Positions 41,819 to 49,694 of a stretch of DNA of 64,000 nt are shown here, in pieces (the first letter of the stretch is position 1; every line of letters starts with the position of its first letter). This stretch comes from Micromonospora alfalfae (GTDB lineage: Bacteria; Actinomycetota; Actinomycetes; Mycobacteriales; Micromonosporaceae): positions 124,001-188,000 of the forward strand of contig NZ_JAKKFH010000025.1 in the NCBI RefSeq assembly GCF_022230925.1, written 5' to 3'. The position numbers and the translations under genes were made by a program. The notes under the pieces are model-generated. The model had not been told where the DNA came from. It ran no database searches and worked only from the letters and a program-made list of their open reading frames with translations.

Positions 41819-42111
41819 GGCCGCCGCCTCGGGTATCGGCTGCCCCGGTTGGCGCGGATGCGGTTACCGGACACCCCGCACGCGAACAGGTGGTCGGCGT
41901 CCAGGCGGGTGTTCACACCGCTGCCCTTCGGCGCCGGGCTACTGCCGCGCACCGCCCGACCGTTGTGCAACCGCCACACGTCCACGTCGCCCCCAAGGTG
42001 GGTGGGGTGGCGGCCGGTCAGGCTGGGGGTCCAACCGGCCGCCACACCGAAGGTCGGCAACACCAGCCCCCGCCGTCCCGGCTGCGAGCCAGTGCGCCAT
42101 TCGGTCAGCAC
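41815..42111 (-). CDS. Hypothetical 98-aa protein, first gene of the DUF397 operon
   Basis: GTG 42111 chosen because the open frame further upstream runs into the divergent regulator region. Basic, with DVDVWRLHNGRAVRG and RLDADHLFACGVSGNRIRAN. No ribosome site is obvious, so translation may be leaderless from the divergent promoter. Function unknown. Confidence 0.45.
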   Translation of the reverse strand: MLTEWRTGSQPGRRGLVLPTFGVAAGWTPSLTGRHPTHLGGDVDVWRLHNGRAVRGSSPAPKGSGVNTRLDADHLFACGVSGNRIRANRGSRYPRRRP

Positions 42112-42116
42112 ATGTA

Positions 42117-42144
42117 CTGACAAGTTCAGGATTGCCGATACGCT
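42117..42144 (+). promoter_or_regulatory. Candidate promoter of the XRE regulator gene
   Basis: CTGACA (42117-42122) and TACGCT (42139-42144), 16 bp apart, about 60 bp before the ATG. On the other strand the same stretch carries TTGTCAG, so promoters of the divergent operons probably overlap. Confidence 0.4.
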
Positions 42145-42162
42145 GGGGAAACGGCAGGAGTG

Positions 42163-42192
42163 GCGTGTGTGCACACACTCCTGCACACACGC
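42163..42192. promoter_or_regulatory. Operator-like palindromes before XRE gene
   Basis: GCGTGTGTGCA (42163-42173) faces TGCACACACGC (42182-42192), a perfect 11-bp inverted repeat; inside it GTGTGTGCACACAC (42165-42178) is itself a 14-bp palindrome. They lie between the likely promoter and the start codon, the expected place for autoregulation by the XRE protein. Confidence 0.55.
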
Positions 42193-42204
42193 TGGGGGGC
42201 GAAA

Positions 42205-43422
42205 ATGGGCACATTCGGGCAGACACTCAGACGGCACCGCGAAACAGCGGGGCTGTCCCTGCGGCAGCTCGACGCGCTCATCAACTTCCAGTTCAGCCAC
42301 ATCTCACAGGTGGAACGCGGCATCCGGCCCCCCACCGAGGCGATGGCGGCTGCGTGTGACCGTGAGTTGAACGCTGGCGGTGCGCTCCTTGAGGCGTACC
42401 GGAACGAGCGGGCAGGCGACACCGACATGCACCGACGCACCATGCTGCGCGCCATGGGCGCGCTCGCCGCCGCCCCCACAGTGGGCCCCCTCATCGGGTT
42501 CGAGGCGTTACGCCACGGGCTGGGCGCCGCCGTGGGCAGCGACGTCGACGAGTGGGAGCACATCGTCGCCGACTACGGCCACGGGTACTACCGGCAACCC
42601 CACGGTGAACTGATGGCCCAACTCAACGCCGACCTGACCGTGTTGCAGCACCAACTCGCCGCCGACACCGGCACCCACCGGCCACGGTTGTTGCGGGCCG
42701 CCGGCCGCCTGTCCGTGATCGTGGCGCTGGGGTTGGTGGCGTCCGGGCAAACCCTGCTCGGCCGCAGGTGGTGGGCCACAGCGCAGCGGGTCGCCGACGA
42801 ATCCAGAGACCCCGACACCATCGTGTTGGTGCGGGCGTGGGATGTGGTCAACGGTTGCTACGACGGGCGACCCCCCGCGCACGTTGTGGCCCTGTCCGAT
42901 GAGGTGCTGCCGCTGCTCGGCGGGCAGGCCACGTCGGCGGCGTGCGGGCTACTCGCCGGCAGGGCACAAGCCATGTCCCTGGCAGGCCGGCACACGGAGG
43001 CGGTGGCCACGGTGCGGCAACTCGCCGACCTCGCCGAACAACTTCCCGCCGCGATCGTCGGCGACGTGGAATCGCTGTGGGGGTGGCCGGAGCACCGGCT
43101 GCGCCACACCGAATCGTGGGTGTACACGCACGCCGGCCGGCTGGGTGACGCCGAACAGGCGCAGGGCCGGGCGTTGGAGTTGTACCCCCGGTCGCAAGCC
43201 CGCCTACGAGCGCAAGTGCAGCTGCACCAGGCGGCGCGGCTGATCCGCGGCGGGCACATTCCCGACGGGCTGCGCCTGGCCGCTGACCTGCTCGACGAAC
43301 TGCCCGTCGACCAACACAACCACCTGCTGCGGTCGGTGGCCCGGCAAGTCGTCGACGCAGTGCCCGTGTCCGAGCGGCGCCGACCGGCGTTCGGGGAACT
43401 CACCGACCGGGTCACCGCCTAA
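42205..43422 (+). CDS. XRE-family regulator of the WhiJ/DUF397-partner type
   Basis: 405 residues; ATG 42205 follows GGGGGG. N-terminal helix-turn-helix (about 3-55: TLRRHRETAGLSLRQLDALI, HISQVERGIRPPTEAM), then a long alpha-helical, TPR-like domain typical of actinobacterial regulators paired with DUF397 proteins. A DUF397 gene lies on the other strand nearby. In Streptomyces such pairs control development; in a phage or plasmid they might handle immunity, stability or a toxin-antitoxin-like lock, which is inference. Confidence 0.82.
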   Translation: MGTFGQTLRRHRETAGLSLRQLDALINFQFSHISQVERGIRPPTEAMAAACDRELNAGGALLEAYRNERAGDTDMHRRTMLRAMGALAAAPTVGPLIGFEALRHGLGAAVGSDVDEWEHIVADYGHGYYRQPHGELMAQLNADLTVLQHQLAADTGTHRPRLLRAAGRLSVIVALGLVASGQTLLGRRWWATAQRVADESRDPDTIVLVRAWDVVNGCYDGRPPAHVVALSDEVLPLLGGQATSAACGLLAGRAQAMSLAGRHTEAVATVRQLADLAEQLPAAIVGDVESLWGWPEHRLRHTESWVYTHAGRLGDAEQAQGRALELYPRSQARLRAQVQLHQAARLIRGGHIPDGLRLAADLLDELPVDQHNHLLRSVARQVVDAVPVSERRRPAFGELTDRVTA

Positions 43423-43479
43423 ACCGCGGCCTTCACGAAACGCGCCCACCCCGGGCGGTAGGCGGCTGATGATCGCAGC

Positions 43480-43710
43480 ATGTGGGAGCGCACCGAAGTG
43501 CCTGCGGTCGGCGGACCAGTCGACGGGCGTGACCTGCTGGTGCCCCTCGACGACGACGGCATCCCACCCCAGGTGATCGACCAGTCGTGGTTGTGGGTGG
43601 AGTACGGGGGCGAACTCCTCGACGCCGACATGGACGGCGTGTACGAGCTGGAACCAGTCGCGGGTACCGGACCGCCGTGGGTGTACGAGTGGGCGCCCCA
43701 CCCCGGGTGA
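43480..43710 (+). CDS. GGPxDG-motif small protein (copy 2)
   Basis: 76 residues, ATG. MWERTEVPAVGGPVDGRDLL followed by VPLDDDGIPP and a C-terminal YELEPVAGTGPPWVYEW. Shares the G-G-P-x-D-G turn with genes at 37350 and 54476 and resembles small actinophage proteins of unknown function. Confidence 0.58.
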   Translation: MWERTEVPAVGGPVDGRDLLVPLDDDGIPPQVIDQSWLWVEYGGELLDADMDGVYELEPVAGTGPPWVYEWAPHPG

Positions 43711-43731
43711 GTCGCGATCTACCATCGGCGG

Positions 43732-44265
43732 ATGGCCGTCACCTACACCGCCCACACCAGGTCGACCGCCGCACCCCTGTTCCGCGCCCTGGTTGACCTG
43801 TACACGGTGGTGTACGCCGAACCGCCGTACGGGGAAGGCCCGGAGCAGGTGGCACGGTTCGCCGACGGACTGCCCGACGAGGCCCACCGGCCCGGGTTCA
43901 CGCTGATCTCCGCCAGCAAGGACGGCGATCTGATCGGCGCCGCCTACGGGTGGACGATGCCCGCCGGCAGGTGGTGGGGCCGCGCCGAAACCGAACCACC
44001 CGACTACCTGCGCGACGTCGACAAGTTCGCCGTCATGGAATGGTTGGTGCACCCAACCCGCCGCGGTGAGGGCATCGGGGCGGAGCTGATGCGCAGGCTG
44101 CTCGATGACCGGCCCGAACCGTGGGCAACGTTGGCGTCAAACCCGCTGGCCCCAGCTCGACGCATGTACGCCCGCGCCGGATGGAAGGAGGTGGGCCGGT
44201 CGGCGCTGCCGTGGGGGCCACCCATGGACCTGCTCGCGCTGGACTTACCTGCGGCGCCGGTCTAA
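43732..44265 (+). CDS. GNAT-family N-acetyltransferase
   Basis: 177 residues, ATG. The acetyl-CoA loop appears as VHPTRRGEGIGAELMRRLL (R-x-x-G-x-G), preceded by strand FAVMEWL and followed by LASNPLAPARRMYARAGWKEVG, the usual motif B. Substrate unknown; phage GNATs may modify host proteins or small amines. Converges with a small minus gene, overlapping by 21 bp. Confidence 0.85.
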   Translation: MAVTYTAHTRSTAAPLFRALVDLYTVVYAEPPYGEGPEQVARFADGLPDEAHRPGFTLISASKDGDLIGAAYGWTMPAGRWWGRAETEPPDYLRDVDKFAVMEWLVHPTRRGEGIGAELMRRLLDDRPEPWATLASNPLAPARRMYARAGWKEVGRSALPWGPPMDLLALDLPAAPV

Positions 44266-44388
44266 CGCCGCTGACAACCGCGCCGCGTCCGCCAGGTCAA
44301 GGCGACCCCACAACACCCGCTTTAACGGGCCGAGGTGCCGGGTGACAACCCACACCACCCCCGGCGTCAACGGATGCGGTGGCTGCAT
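44245..44388 (-). CDS. Small 47-aa protein, end of transfer-module operon
   Basis: ATG 44388; reads MQPPHPLTPGVVWVVTRHLG then LKRVLWGRLDLADAARLSAA. Ten bases after the previous minus-strand stop. Overlaps the end of the GNAT gene on the other strand. Moderately hydrophobic front, basic tail; no function known. Confidence 0.45.
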   Translation of the reverse strand: MQPPHPLTPGVVWVVTRHLGPLKRVLWGRLDLADAARLSAALDRRRR

Positions 44389-44397
44389 CTCCGCAGG

Positions 44398-44643
44398 TTA
44401 ACCGCCCACACCCTCCACCACGGTCAACCATTCGTCCGCGTCTGCCCACGCCTCGGTACTGTCAGACCACGCCCGCACACGCCACCCACCGAGCACACCA
44501 ACCTGCGGCCACGCCTGGACCATCATCCGCGCGAGAATGAGACTGGCGGCTTTCTCGGCGGTGTCCGCCCATGGGTCCGTCAACGTGTTCTCGGCGCGGG
44601 GTACACCGTCGCCGTCGAACGACTTCCACCGCCAGGTGCTCAC
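44398..44643 (-). CDS. Hypothetical 81-aa protein
   Basis: GTG 44643 in a GTGA overlap with the upstream stop was chosen over longer frames. Trp-rich soluble protein (STWRWKSFDGDGVPRAENTL, VRAWSDSTEAWADADEWL). Last but one in the minus operon of the transfer module. Function unknown. Confidence 0.58.
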   Translation of the reverse strand: MSTWRWKSFDGDGVPRAENTLTDPWADTAEKAASLILARMMVQAWPQVGVLGGWRVRAWSDSTEAWADADEWLTVVEGVGG

Positions 44644-45374
44644 CGGCGGGACCTGCGGCGACGACGCTTTGGCCTCACCCACTGGTTTCCCACCGAAGCC
44701 ACACCCATCACGATCGCAGCCCCGATTGCGGCGTTGCGGGGCCCATCCCACCCGTGCCACACATCCCAGCCCGCCCACCAGAACCCGGCGAACATGACCA
44801 GCCACACTGCGGCGAGCATGGCTGCGCGGATGCGGCGGCGCGTCCACCGGATGCGGGGCCGGCGCCGCACCACACGGGCCACGTTCTGCGGCGGACCGTA
44901 TGTGCGCTGCCGGGGCACAAACGAGCCATTGGCCGGTTTCACCCAGCCCGGCTCACGGGCCTGCCGCTGCTCGACGGCCCGCCATACCTCAACCCGGTTC
45001 GGGTTGTCCAGGTTGAACTCGTAGTTGTAGACCGGCCGTTGCGGCTTGCCCCCTCGCACCAGCACCGCCCCGTTGCGGATCCACCACTCCTCCCGGGCGG
45101 ACAGCTCGGCGTCCGTCCAGAAGCCCTCTTCGATCACCCACGACCCGCCCACAATCAGGTCCGAGAACGGTTGGTCGTCGCGGTGCTGCTCCTGCCGCTG
45201 ATACACCGTCTGCACCGACTTGCCGATGTACCCGACGATCGGGGCGGCGCCGGGAACGACGTACCCGTCCTCGTCCACCGGCAGGGTGGGGATCCCATAC
45301 ACGACGCTGCGGCGGCGAACATGAGGCGCGGGCCGAGACGACCGCCTCGACCCGCGCACCTGCGACGACACCAC
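44640..45374 (-). CDS. Membrane-anchored GIY-YIG-like nuclease
   Basis: 244 residues. N-terminal 130 residues resemble a GIY-YIG domain: VVYGI (24-28) and VGYIG (47-51) for the name motif, then YQRQEQH with Arg60, catalytic-type Glu in REEWWIR (94-100), and Asn in PVYNYEFNLDN. The C-terminus, after a basic stretch, has two membrane segments (AAMLAAVWLVMFAGFWWAGW and AAIGAAIVMGVA). A nuclease held at the membrane beside a DNA translocase would suit DNA processing during transfer, or defence. Starts 2 bp after the translocase gene. Confidence 0.7.
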   Translation of the reverse strand: MVSSQVRGSRRSSRPAPHVRRRSVVYGIPTLPVDEDGYVVPGAAPIVGYIGKSVQTVYQRQEQHRDDQPFSDLIVGGSWVIEEGFWTDAELSAREEWWIRNGAVLVRGGKPQRPVYNYEFNLDNPNRVEVWRAVEQRQAREPGWVKPANGSFVPRQRTYGPPQNVARVVRRRPRIRWTRRRIRAAMLAAVWLVMFAGFWWAGWDVWHGWDGPRNAAIGAAIVMGVASVGNQWVRPKRRRRRSRR

Positions 45375-45376
45375 GC

Positions 45377-47611
45377 TCAGTCCTGATCCTGCTCGTACGG
45401 GTTCACCATCTGCGGACCCGGCGTGTACGGGGCCCGGTTACGTTCCTGGCGGAGGATCCCGGCGGCGGCGTCTTCTTTCATCCACCCGTTCACCGTCTGC
45501 TGCGTCGTCTCGTAACCCTCGTTGTTGAGGGTTTCCCGCACGGACGTCGGTCCGACCCCAGTGTCAGCGGCGTCCCACACCAACTGTCGCATCCGACGTC
45601 GAGGGTGCGGCTTCCGCTGACCCGACGCGTCGGTTGCCGGGGTTCCGGGGGACAGCCACGACTCGACCACCGAGAAGTCGGCGTCTGCGGGAAGCGCGGG
45701 AAGCGGCGGCAGTTCCGACTCTGCGGGGCCCGGGTCGGGCAGCGGCTCAACGTCACGCATCCGCTGCAACCCGGCTTGCAGGTCGGCCATCGCCTCACCG
45801 AGTGGCTTCACCGGCTCGGTCGGCTCGTTCCGCTGGGCAACAACCGTCGCACTTCCTCGCGCCACCTCAGCCTGCCCGGCCTTCGCACCACCCACCGACA
45901 CCTTCCCCGCACCACCCTTCTTGGCTGGGAAGATCAGCGGCAGCGTGCGATCCCACCGGCCGCTGTACACGTCCGTCACCTCACTCTTTACCTTGTAGCC
46001 CTCAGGGCTTCGCCCCTCCACGGTCAAAACCTCGCAACGTTGCACGGACGCTTCGTCCAGCTCGGGCCGCAACGGGCCGACCGCAATGGACTCGGCGTCA
46101 ATGCGCTGAGGCTCGATCCGCCACCCCTTGAACTTCTCTGGCCGCGACGCATCCGTTGACCACATGCCCGAGCCCTTCACCTTCAACGTGGACGTGTCGA
46201 TACGACCCGACTTCCACGTGGTGTCGAACAGGTACTGCAACTGCGCCTCGTCCTGCACACGCATCCCCACCCGCTCACGCGACTGATTGATCATCGCTCG
46301 GGGGATGTACGTGGCGTTGGCCTCCAACGCACACGACACCACCCGCACCCCGGCGCCACGCCCGGTGTCGGAGATCTGCCGCAGGTTCTCCTTGACGTCG
46401 TCGGGCAAGCTGCCGAACTCGTCCACGAAGATCACTACTTCGGGAAGTTCCGGCGCCACCATGATCTTGTCCCAGCCGTTCTCGAACATCAGCTGTTCGT
46501 AGTCGGCCGTCCGGTAGTTGACCAACGCCAACGCTGCCATAGTCAACAACCGCGCCTCGTGAGCATTCGGCGCCACCCAATCCAGCGCGGGCGCCACGGC
46601 GCGTCCCTCAGCCCAAGCGCGCACCCACGGCCGCGGGTACCGGGCCTGGCCGGTCAGATCGATCGCCCATGCCAGCGCGTCCGTGCACCGCACCACCTGG
46701 CGGGTGGCCACGTTGAGCTGATTGGACTTGCCCGAGTCGGTCTGCCCGATCAGAACCATGCAGTTGTAGCGGATGTCGTTGGTAGCTTCCGTCCGATCGG
46801 AGCGGATACCCATCGAGATCGGGTTCTCAATGCTGTCCGGCTCGCACCCCTCCGGCAGGTGGTGATCCTCCGACAACGCGTCCACGGTGCCCACCCGGAT
46901 GTGCACCACCCGACGGCTGACATGGGGGTCAATGACCTCCACCGCGCAGCCCAAGGGGACGTCCATAGCGTGGGCGAGGTTCTTCTCGTGCGGCTTGATG
47001 TCTTCCATGGTGGTGCCGTCGGCCGGCAACTGGACGTCGAGCGTGAACCCGGTGTTCGGGTTCCAGAACTCGACACCGACTACGGTGATCTCTCGGCGTG
47101 TCTGCTTGCGTAGTTCCCGCTGCCACTCGACGGCGATCCGGTCGTGCTCGCTGGCCATCGCACGGGCGTCCTCCTCGGCGGCGAGCTGCGCCCGAACGGC
47201 GTCAACCTGCGCCTGCCGTGCATCCTCCGCGCGCTGCTCAGCCCGCTGGAAAGCCTGACCCGCGTACGCCGCACCCAGCGTGCCAACCGCCAACGCCGCC
47301 AGGCTGGTCGTCGACCACGGACCGGAGAACCGTTCGACCGTGGCGGTGGCCAACGCCCACGTCGACCACACCCCGGCCCCCATCCAGCACAGCGCCCGGT
47401 ACGCCAACGCCGCCCCTGGGGCGTCCTGCCGGGCCGCAGCGATTACGGCACCGGCGGAGGCGAACGCGCCGGCCGTCGCACCCCACACCGGGGCCACCGA
47501 CGACAGGTCGGCAACCATGGTCGCGGCGAGGGTGGAGCCGGCGGCGTTGAGCGCACCGGAGACGGGCCCGTGGCCGGGCCCGAAGCTCCAGTCGACACGG
47601 CGGGCTGCCAT
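45377..47611 (-). CDS. FtsK/SpoIIIE-like DNA translocase (TraB-type transfer protein)
   Basis: 744 residues from ATG 47611 (ATGA overlap). N-terminal region has about three membrane segments and a coiled coil; motor domain with Walker A GQTDSGKSN (289-297) and Walker B EVVIFVDEFG (392-400), plus the SDTGRGAGVRVV segment of the FtsK group. The C-terminal RRRMRQLVWDAADTG...TQQTVNGWM is a winged-helix candidate like the clt-binding end of Streptomyces TraB or FtsK gamma. TraB pumps double-stranded DNA between mycelial cells. Neighbours are DUF2637 and other membrane proteins, supporting a transfer role. Confidence 0.88.
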   Translation of the reverse strand: MAARRVDWSFGPGHGPVSGALNAAGSTLAATMVADLSSVAPVWGATAGAFASAGAVIAAARQDAPGAALAYRALCWMGAGVWSTWALATATVERFSGPWSTTSLAALAVGTLGAAYAGQAFQRAEQRAEDARQAQVDAVRAQLAAEEDARAMASEHDRIAVEWQRELRKQTRREITVVGVEFWNPNTGFTLDVQLPADGTTMEDIKPHEKNLAHAMDVPLGCAVEVIDPHVSRRVVHIRVGTVDALSEDHHLPEGCEPDSIENPISMGIRSDRTEATNDIRYNCMVLIGQTDSGKSNQLNVATRQVVRCTDALAWAIDLTGQARYPRPWVRAWAEGRAVAPALDWVAPNAHEARLLTMAALALVNYRTADYEQLMFENGWDKIMVAPELPEVVIFVDEFGSLPDDVKENLRQISDTGRGAGVRVVSCALEANATYIPRAMINQSRERVGMRVQDEAQLQYLFDTTWKSGRIDTSTLKVKGSGMWSTDASRPEKFKGWRIEPQRIDAESIAVGPLRPELDEASVQRCEVLTVEGRSPEGYKVKSEVTDVYSGRWDRTLPLIFPAKKGGAGKVSVGGAKAGQAEVARGSATVVAQRNEPTEPVKPLGEAMADLQAGLQRMRDVEPLPDPGPAESELPPLPALPADADFSVVESWLSPGTPATDASGQRKPHPRRRMRQLVWDAADTGVGPTSVRETLNNEGYETTQQTVNGWMKEDAAAGILRQERNRAPYTPGPQMVNPYEQDQD

Positions 47612-47961
47612 CAGACCTGCCCCCGATTCCGGGCGACGTCCCACATCTCCTCACCGACGCGGGGGTTCCGCAGCCGGTCCAGCTCGTGCTTGTGGATGTT
47701 CTCGATCGACGGGCCGATCTCCTCAGCGGCCCGCAGCACCGACACTTGCGCCTTGTGCACCAGCCCGTACATCTCCTTGATGGAATCGTGGAAGGCGTAT
47801 TCCTGCGCCCGGTCGAAGCGGATCTTCATCGCCTTCACGAAGTTCTCCATCGCCAGGGGCAGCATGTGCGCCTCGGCGACGACCTGGAGCTTCCCTTCGG
47901 GCTGGTTGCGGAGGGCGGCGGCGAGGAAGTCTTCGGAGATGGCGAGCAGCGGGTGTGTCAT
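47611..47961 (-). CDS. Possible separate C-terminal product from internal start
   Basis: In-frame ATG 47961 preceded by AAGGGA 9 bases upstream begins MTHPLLAISEDFLAAALRNQ, which reads like a natural protein front; the 116-residue product would be the helical C-terminal domain without the disordered part. Proposed from sequence only. Confidence 0.4.
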   Translation of the reverse strand: MTHPLLAISEDFLAAALRNQPEGKLQVVAEAHMLPLAMENFVKAMKIRFDRAQEYAFHDSIKEMYGLVHKAQVSVLRAAEEIGPSIENIHKHELDRLRNPRVGEEMWDVARNRGQV

Positions 47962-49152
47962 GGTGATCGATCCCTTGTTGAGGTTGGTGGTTGAGGTGAC
48001 AGGCAGGTCTTCGGCGGTGACGTGACGTCCGCAGCACTGGCCGATGAACCCACGCGAACGGGTGCGGTACGCCCACTCGTTAGCGGGGAGTTGCCCGCCG
48101 CAGATCGCGCACGTCACGTCGCGCGGGAGAACGACGGTCCCCAGGTAGGGGCCCAGTTCGGGGCGAACCGGCATCGGGGCGGGCTTGCGGGTGTTGCTGG
48201 TCTGGTCGGTGGCGTCGGCGGGACGCCGGACGGTGGTACCGACGCCCGGCTTTCCCTGCTTCGCGGCGGCGATCCGGTCGTTCTTGGCCTTGCGCGCCGC
48301 TTCGGCCTTCTTGCGGCGCTGCCACTCGGCGCGCTGCGTCTTGTCCCAGGCGATAGCACCCGCGAGCAGGCCAGCGGCAGCCCGGCGTACCGCGCCGCGC
48401 CGCTTCGGGTTGTCACCGGTAACGCCACGGCGGGCGTTCGCGAACGCCTGACGGGCGGTCAGCGGCTTCCCGTTGCCGTTCGGGGTGGTGGCGGCGCGAA
48501 CCGCGTCGGACATGCGCGGGCCTGGCTGCCGGCGGGAGGCGAGCTTCCGGCGGGCGGCGGCAACCCGATCTGCTGTCAGGGGTGCCCGGCTCGCAGCGCC
48601 CGGCTTCGAGCCGGCCCGGCGGTGTCCGCCTGAACCGGCAGCAGGGGACCGCCCGCCACCGCCGCCCGCACCGGAACCGCGACCGGCGCCGCCACCGGGG
48701 CCGCCGGACCGCTTACGCAGCAGCCCACCAAGCCCTGAGGAGTTCGCGCCACCAGTCGGACGCCCACCAGCACCCCGAGGGGTCGGTGAGGGCTTCGACC
48801 CGGGGGCGCGGCCACCAGGTGAGCCCGCACCGGACCGGCTCAGGCCGCCGCCGCCGCGTCCGGTCGGCCCGGAAGACGAGCGGACCGTCCGAACGGTGCT
48901 GGTGCGCTGCGCTGCGGCCTGCCGCTTCTTCCGGGCACCAGCGGCGGTCGCGGCGAGCGCGCCGCCGCCCGCCAGCGCGGCGAGAACAGCACCTCCTCCT
49001 GCGGCTACGACGGTCGCACCAGCGATGGTGGCGATGTTGACGGCCCCGACGGCGGCCGGGCGCAGCGACACCGTGGGACGTGCGGCGGCGCGCTGCCGCG
49101 TTGTGCTGGTGGCCGCCGTTGCGGGCGGTGTGGCTGTGGTGGTGTCGGACAT
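47611..49152 (-). CDS. Large Gly/Arg-rich membrane-associated protein of transfer module
   Basis: 513 residues, ATG 49152. N-terminus has two hydrophobic helices (AAVGAVNIATIAGATVVAAGG, AALAGGGALAATAAG), then a long Gly/Arg/Ser-rich disordered region, a basic helical part, a zinc knuckle (CAICGGQLP...GQCCGRH), and a conserved helical C-terminus. Similar composite proteins lie beside TraB-like genes on actinomycete plasmids and integrative elements (TraA/Spd-like roles). Exact function unknown. An internal start could produce the C-terminal domain alone. Confidence 0.6.
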   Translation of the reverse strand: MSDTTTATPPATAATSTTRQRAAARPTVSLRPAAVGAVNIATIAGATVVAAGGGAVLAALAGGGALAATAAGARKKRQAAAQRTSTVRTVRSSSGPTGRGGGGLSRSGAGSPGGRAPGSKPSPTPRGAGGRPTGGANSSGLGGLLRKRSGGPGGGAGRGSGAGGGGGRSPAAGSGGHRRAGSKPGAASRAPLTADRVAAARRKLASRRQPGPRMSDAVRAATTPNGNGKPLTARQAFANARRGVTGDNPKRRGAVRRAAAGLLAGAIAWDKTQRAEWQRRKKAEAARKAKNDRIAAAKQGKPGVGTTVRRPADATDQTSNTRKPAPMPVRPELGPYLGTVVLPRDVTCAICGGQLPANEWAYRTRSRGFIGQCCGRHVTAEDLPVTSTTNLNKGSITMTHPLLAISEDFLAAALRNQPEGKLQVVAEAHMLPLAMENFVKAMKIRFDRAQEYAFHDSIKEMYGLVHKAQVSVLRAAEEIGPSIENIHKHELDRLRNPRVGEEMWDVARNRGQV

Positions 49153-49169
49153 TCCCGGCCTCCCCTCTC

Positions 49170-49335
49170 GGTTACTTTCTGTTGATGTCGTGTGGTGGCG
49201 TTATCGCCGTCATCGGCTGCAACCCCTCACGTTCTTGCCGGAGCGACCGCTCAACCCCCCCTCCCACCTGCGGCGACAAGGGCGATGTCGGCGTCAAGCG
49301 ATGACGGGGCGATAAGCCGCCTGGTTACTTTCTGT
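49170..49335. repeat. Short element: inverted repeats inside 13-bp direct repeats
   Basis: GGTTACTTTCTGT occurs at 49170-49182 and 49323-49335. Between them GGCGTTATCGCCGTCATCG (49197-49215) faces CGATGACGGGGCGATAAGCC (49299-49318), a near-perfect inverted repeat. The interval holds no convincing gene and separates two genes of the transfer operon; the right direct repeat covers the stop codon of the 49325 gene. May be a small mobile remnant or an RNA regulatory element. Confidence 0.5.
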
Positions 49336-49585
49336 GTTCGCGGTGGCGTTCGACGAAGGCCACGCCCAGCAGCCCGAGCGCTGCGCCGCCGACCAATACC
49401 GCTTGCTCCATCCGGTCGGCGGCGACCGACACAACGGCCAAGGGGGCACCGATCACGGACACGAACAGCAGGCCGGTGGACAGGCGCAGCGGTGCAGGCT
49501 GGGCGGGTTCGGCGACGGCGGTGCGCTGCTGCGGCACGGCCAGGGCGGTGCTGGTGCGCACGGCGGGCAGGTTGCTAGTGGTCAT
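49325..49585 (-). CDS. Small two-TM membrane protein of transfer module (Spd-like)
   Basis: 86 residues from ATG 49585 with AAGGAGGA upstream. Two membrane segments: LSTGLLFVSVIGAPLAVVSVA and EQAVLVGGAALGLLGVAFVE, with a basic tail RHREHRK. Small membrane proteins beside TraB and DUF2637 genes resemble Spd (plasmid spreading) proteins. Confidence 0.62.
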   Translation of the reverse strand: MTTSNLPAVRTSTALAVPQQRTAVAEPAQPAPLRLSTGLLFVSVIGAPLAVVSVAADRMEQAVLVGGAALGLLGVAFVERHREHRK

Positions 49586-49694
49586 CGGGTTCCTCCTTCG
49601 TTTCGGGCTGGTCGAGTAGCTTCGGTCCGTCGTGCCAGGCGGCACGGGCGAGTCGGATGAGTTGGTCTGCGTCGCGGCGGATCTCATCGGGCAT
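49575..49694 (-). CDS. Small 39-aa protein
   Basis: ATG 49694; reads MPDEIRRDADQLIRLARAAW then HDGPKLLDQPETKEEP. Overlaps the end of the DUF2637 gene by 11 bp and the start of the next by 11 bp, in the operon's overlapping style. Charged helical peptide, no known family. Confidence 0.48.
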   Translation of the reverse strand: MPDEIRRDADQLIRLARAAWHDGPKLLDQPETKEEPDDH

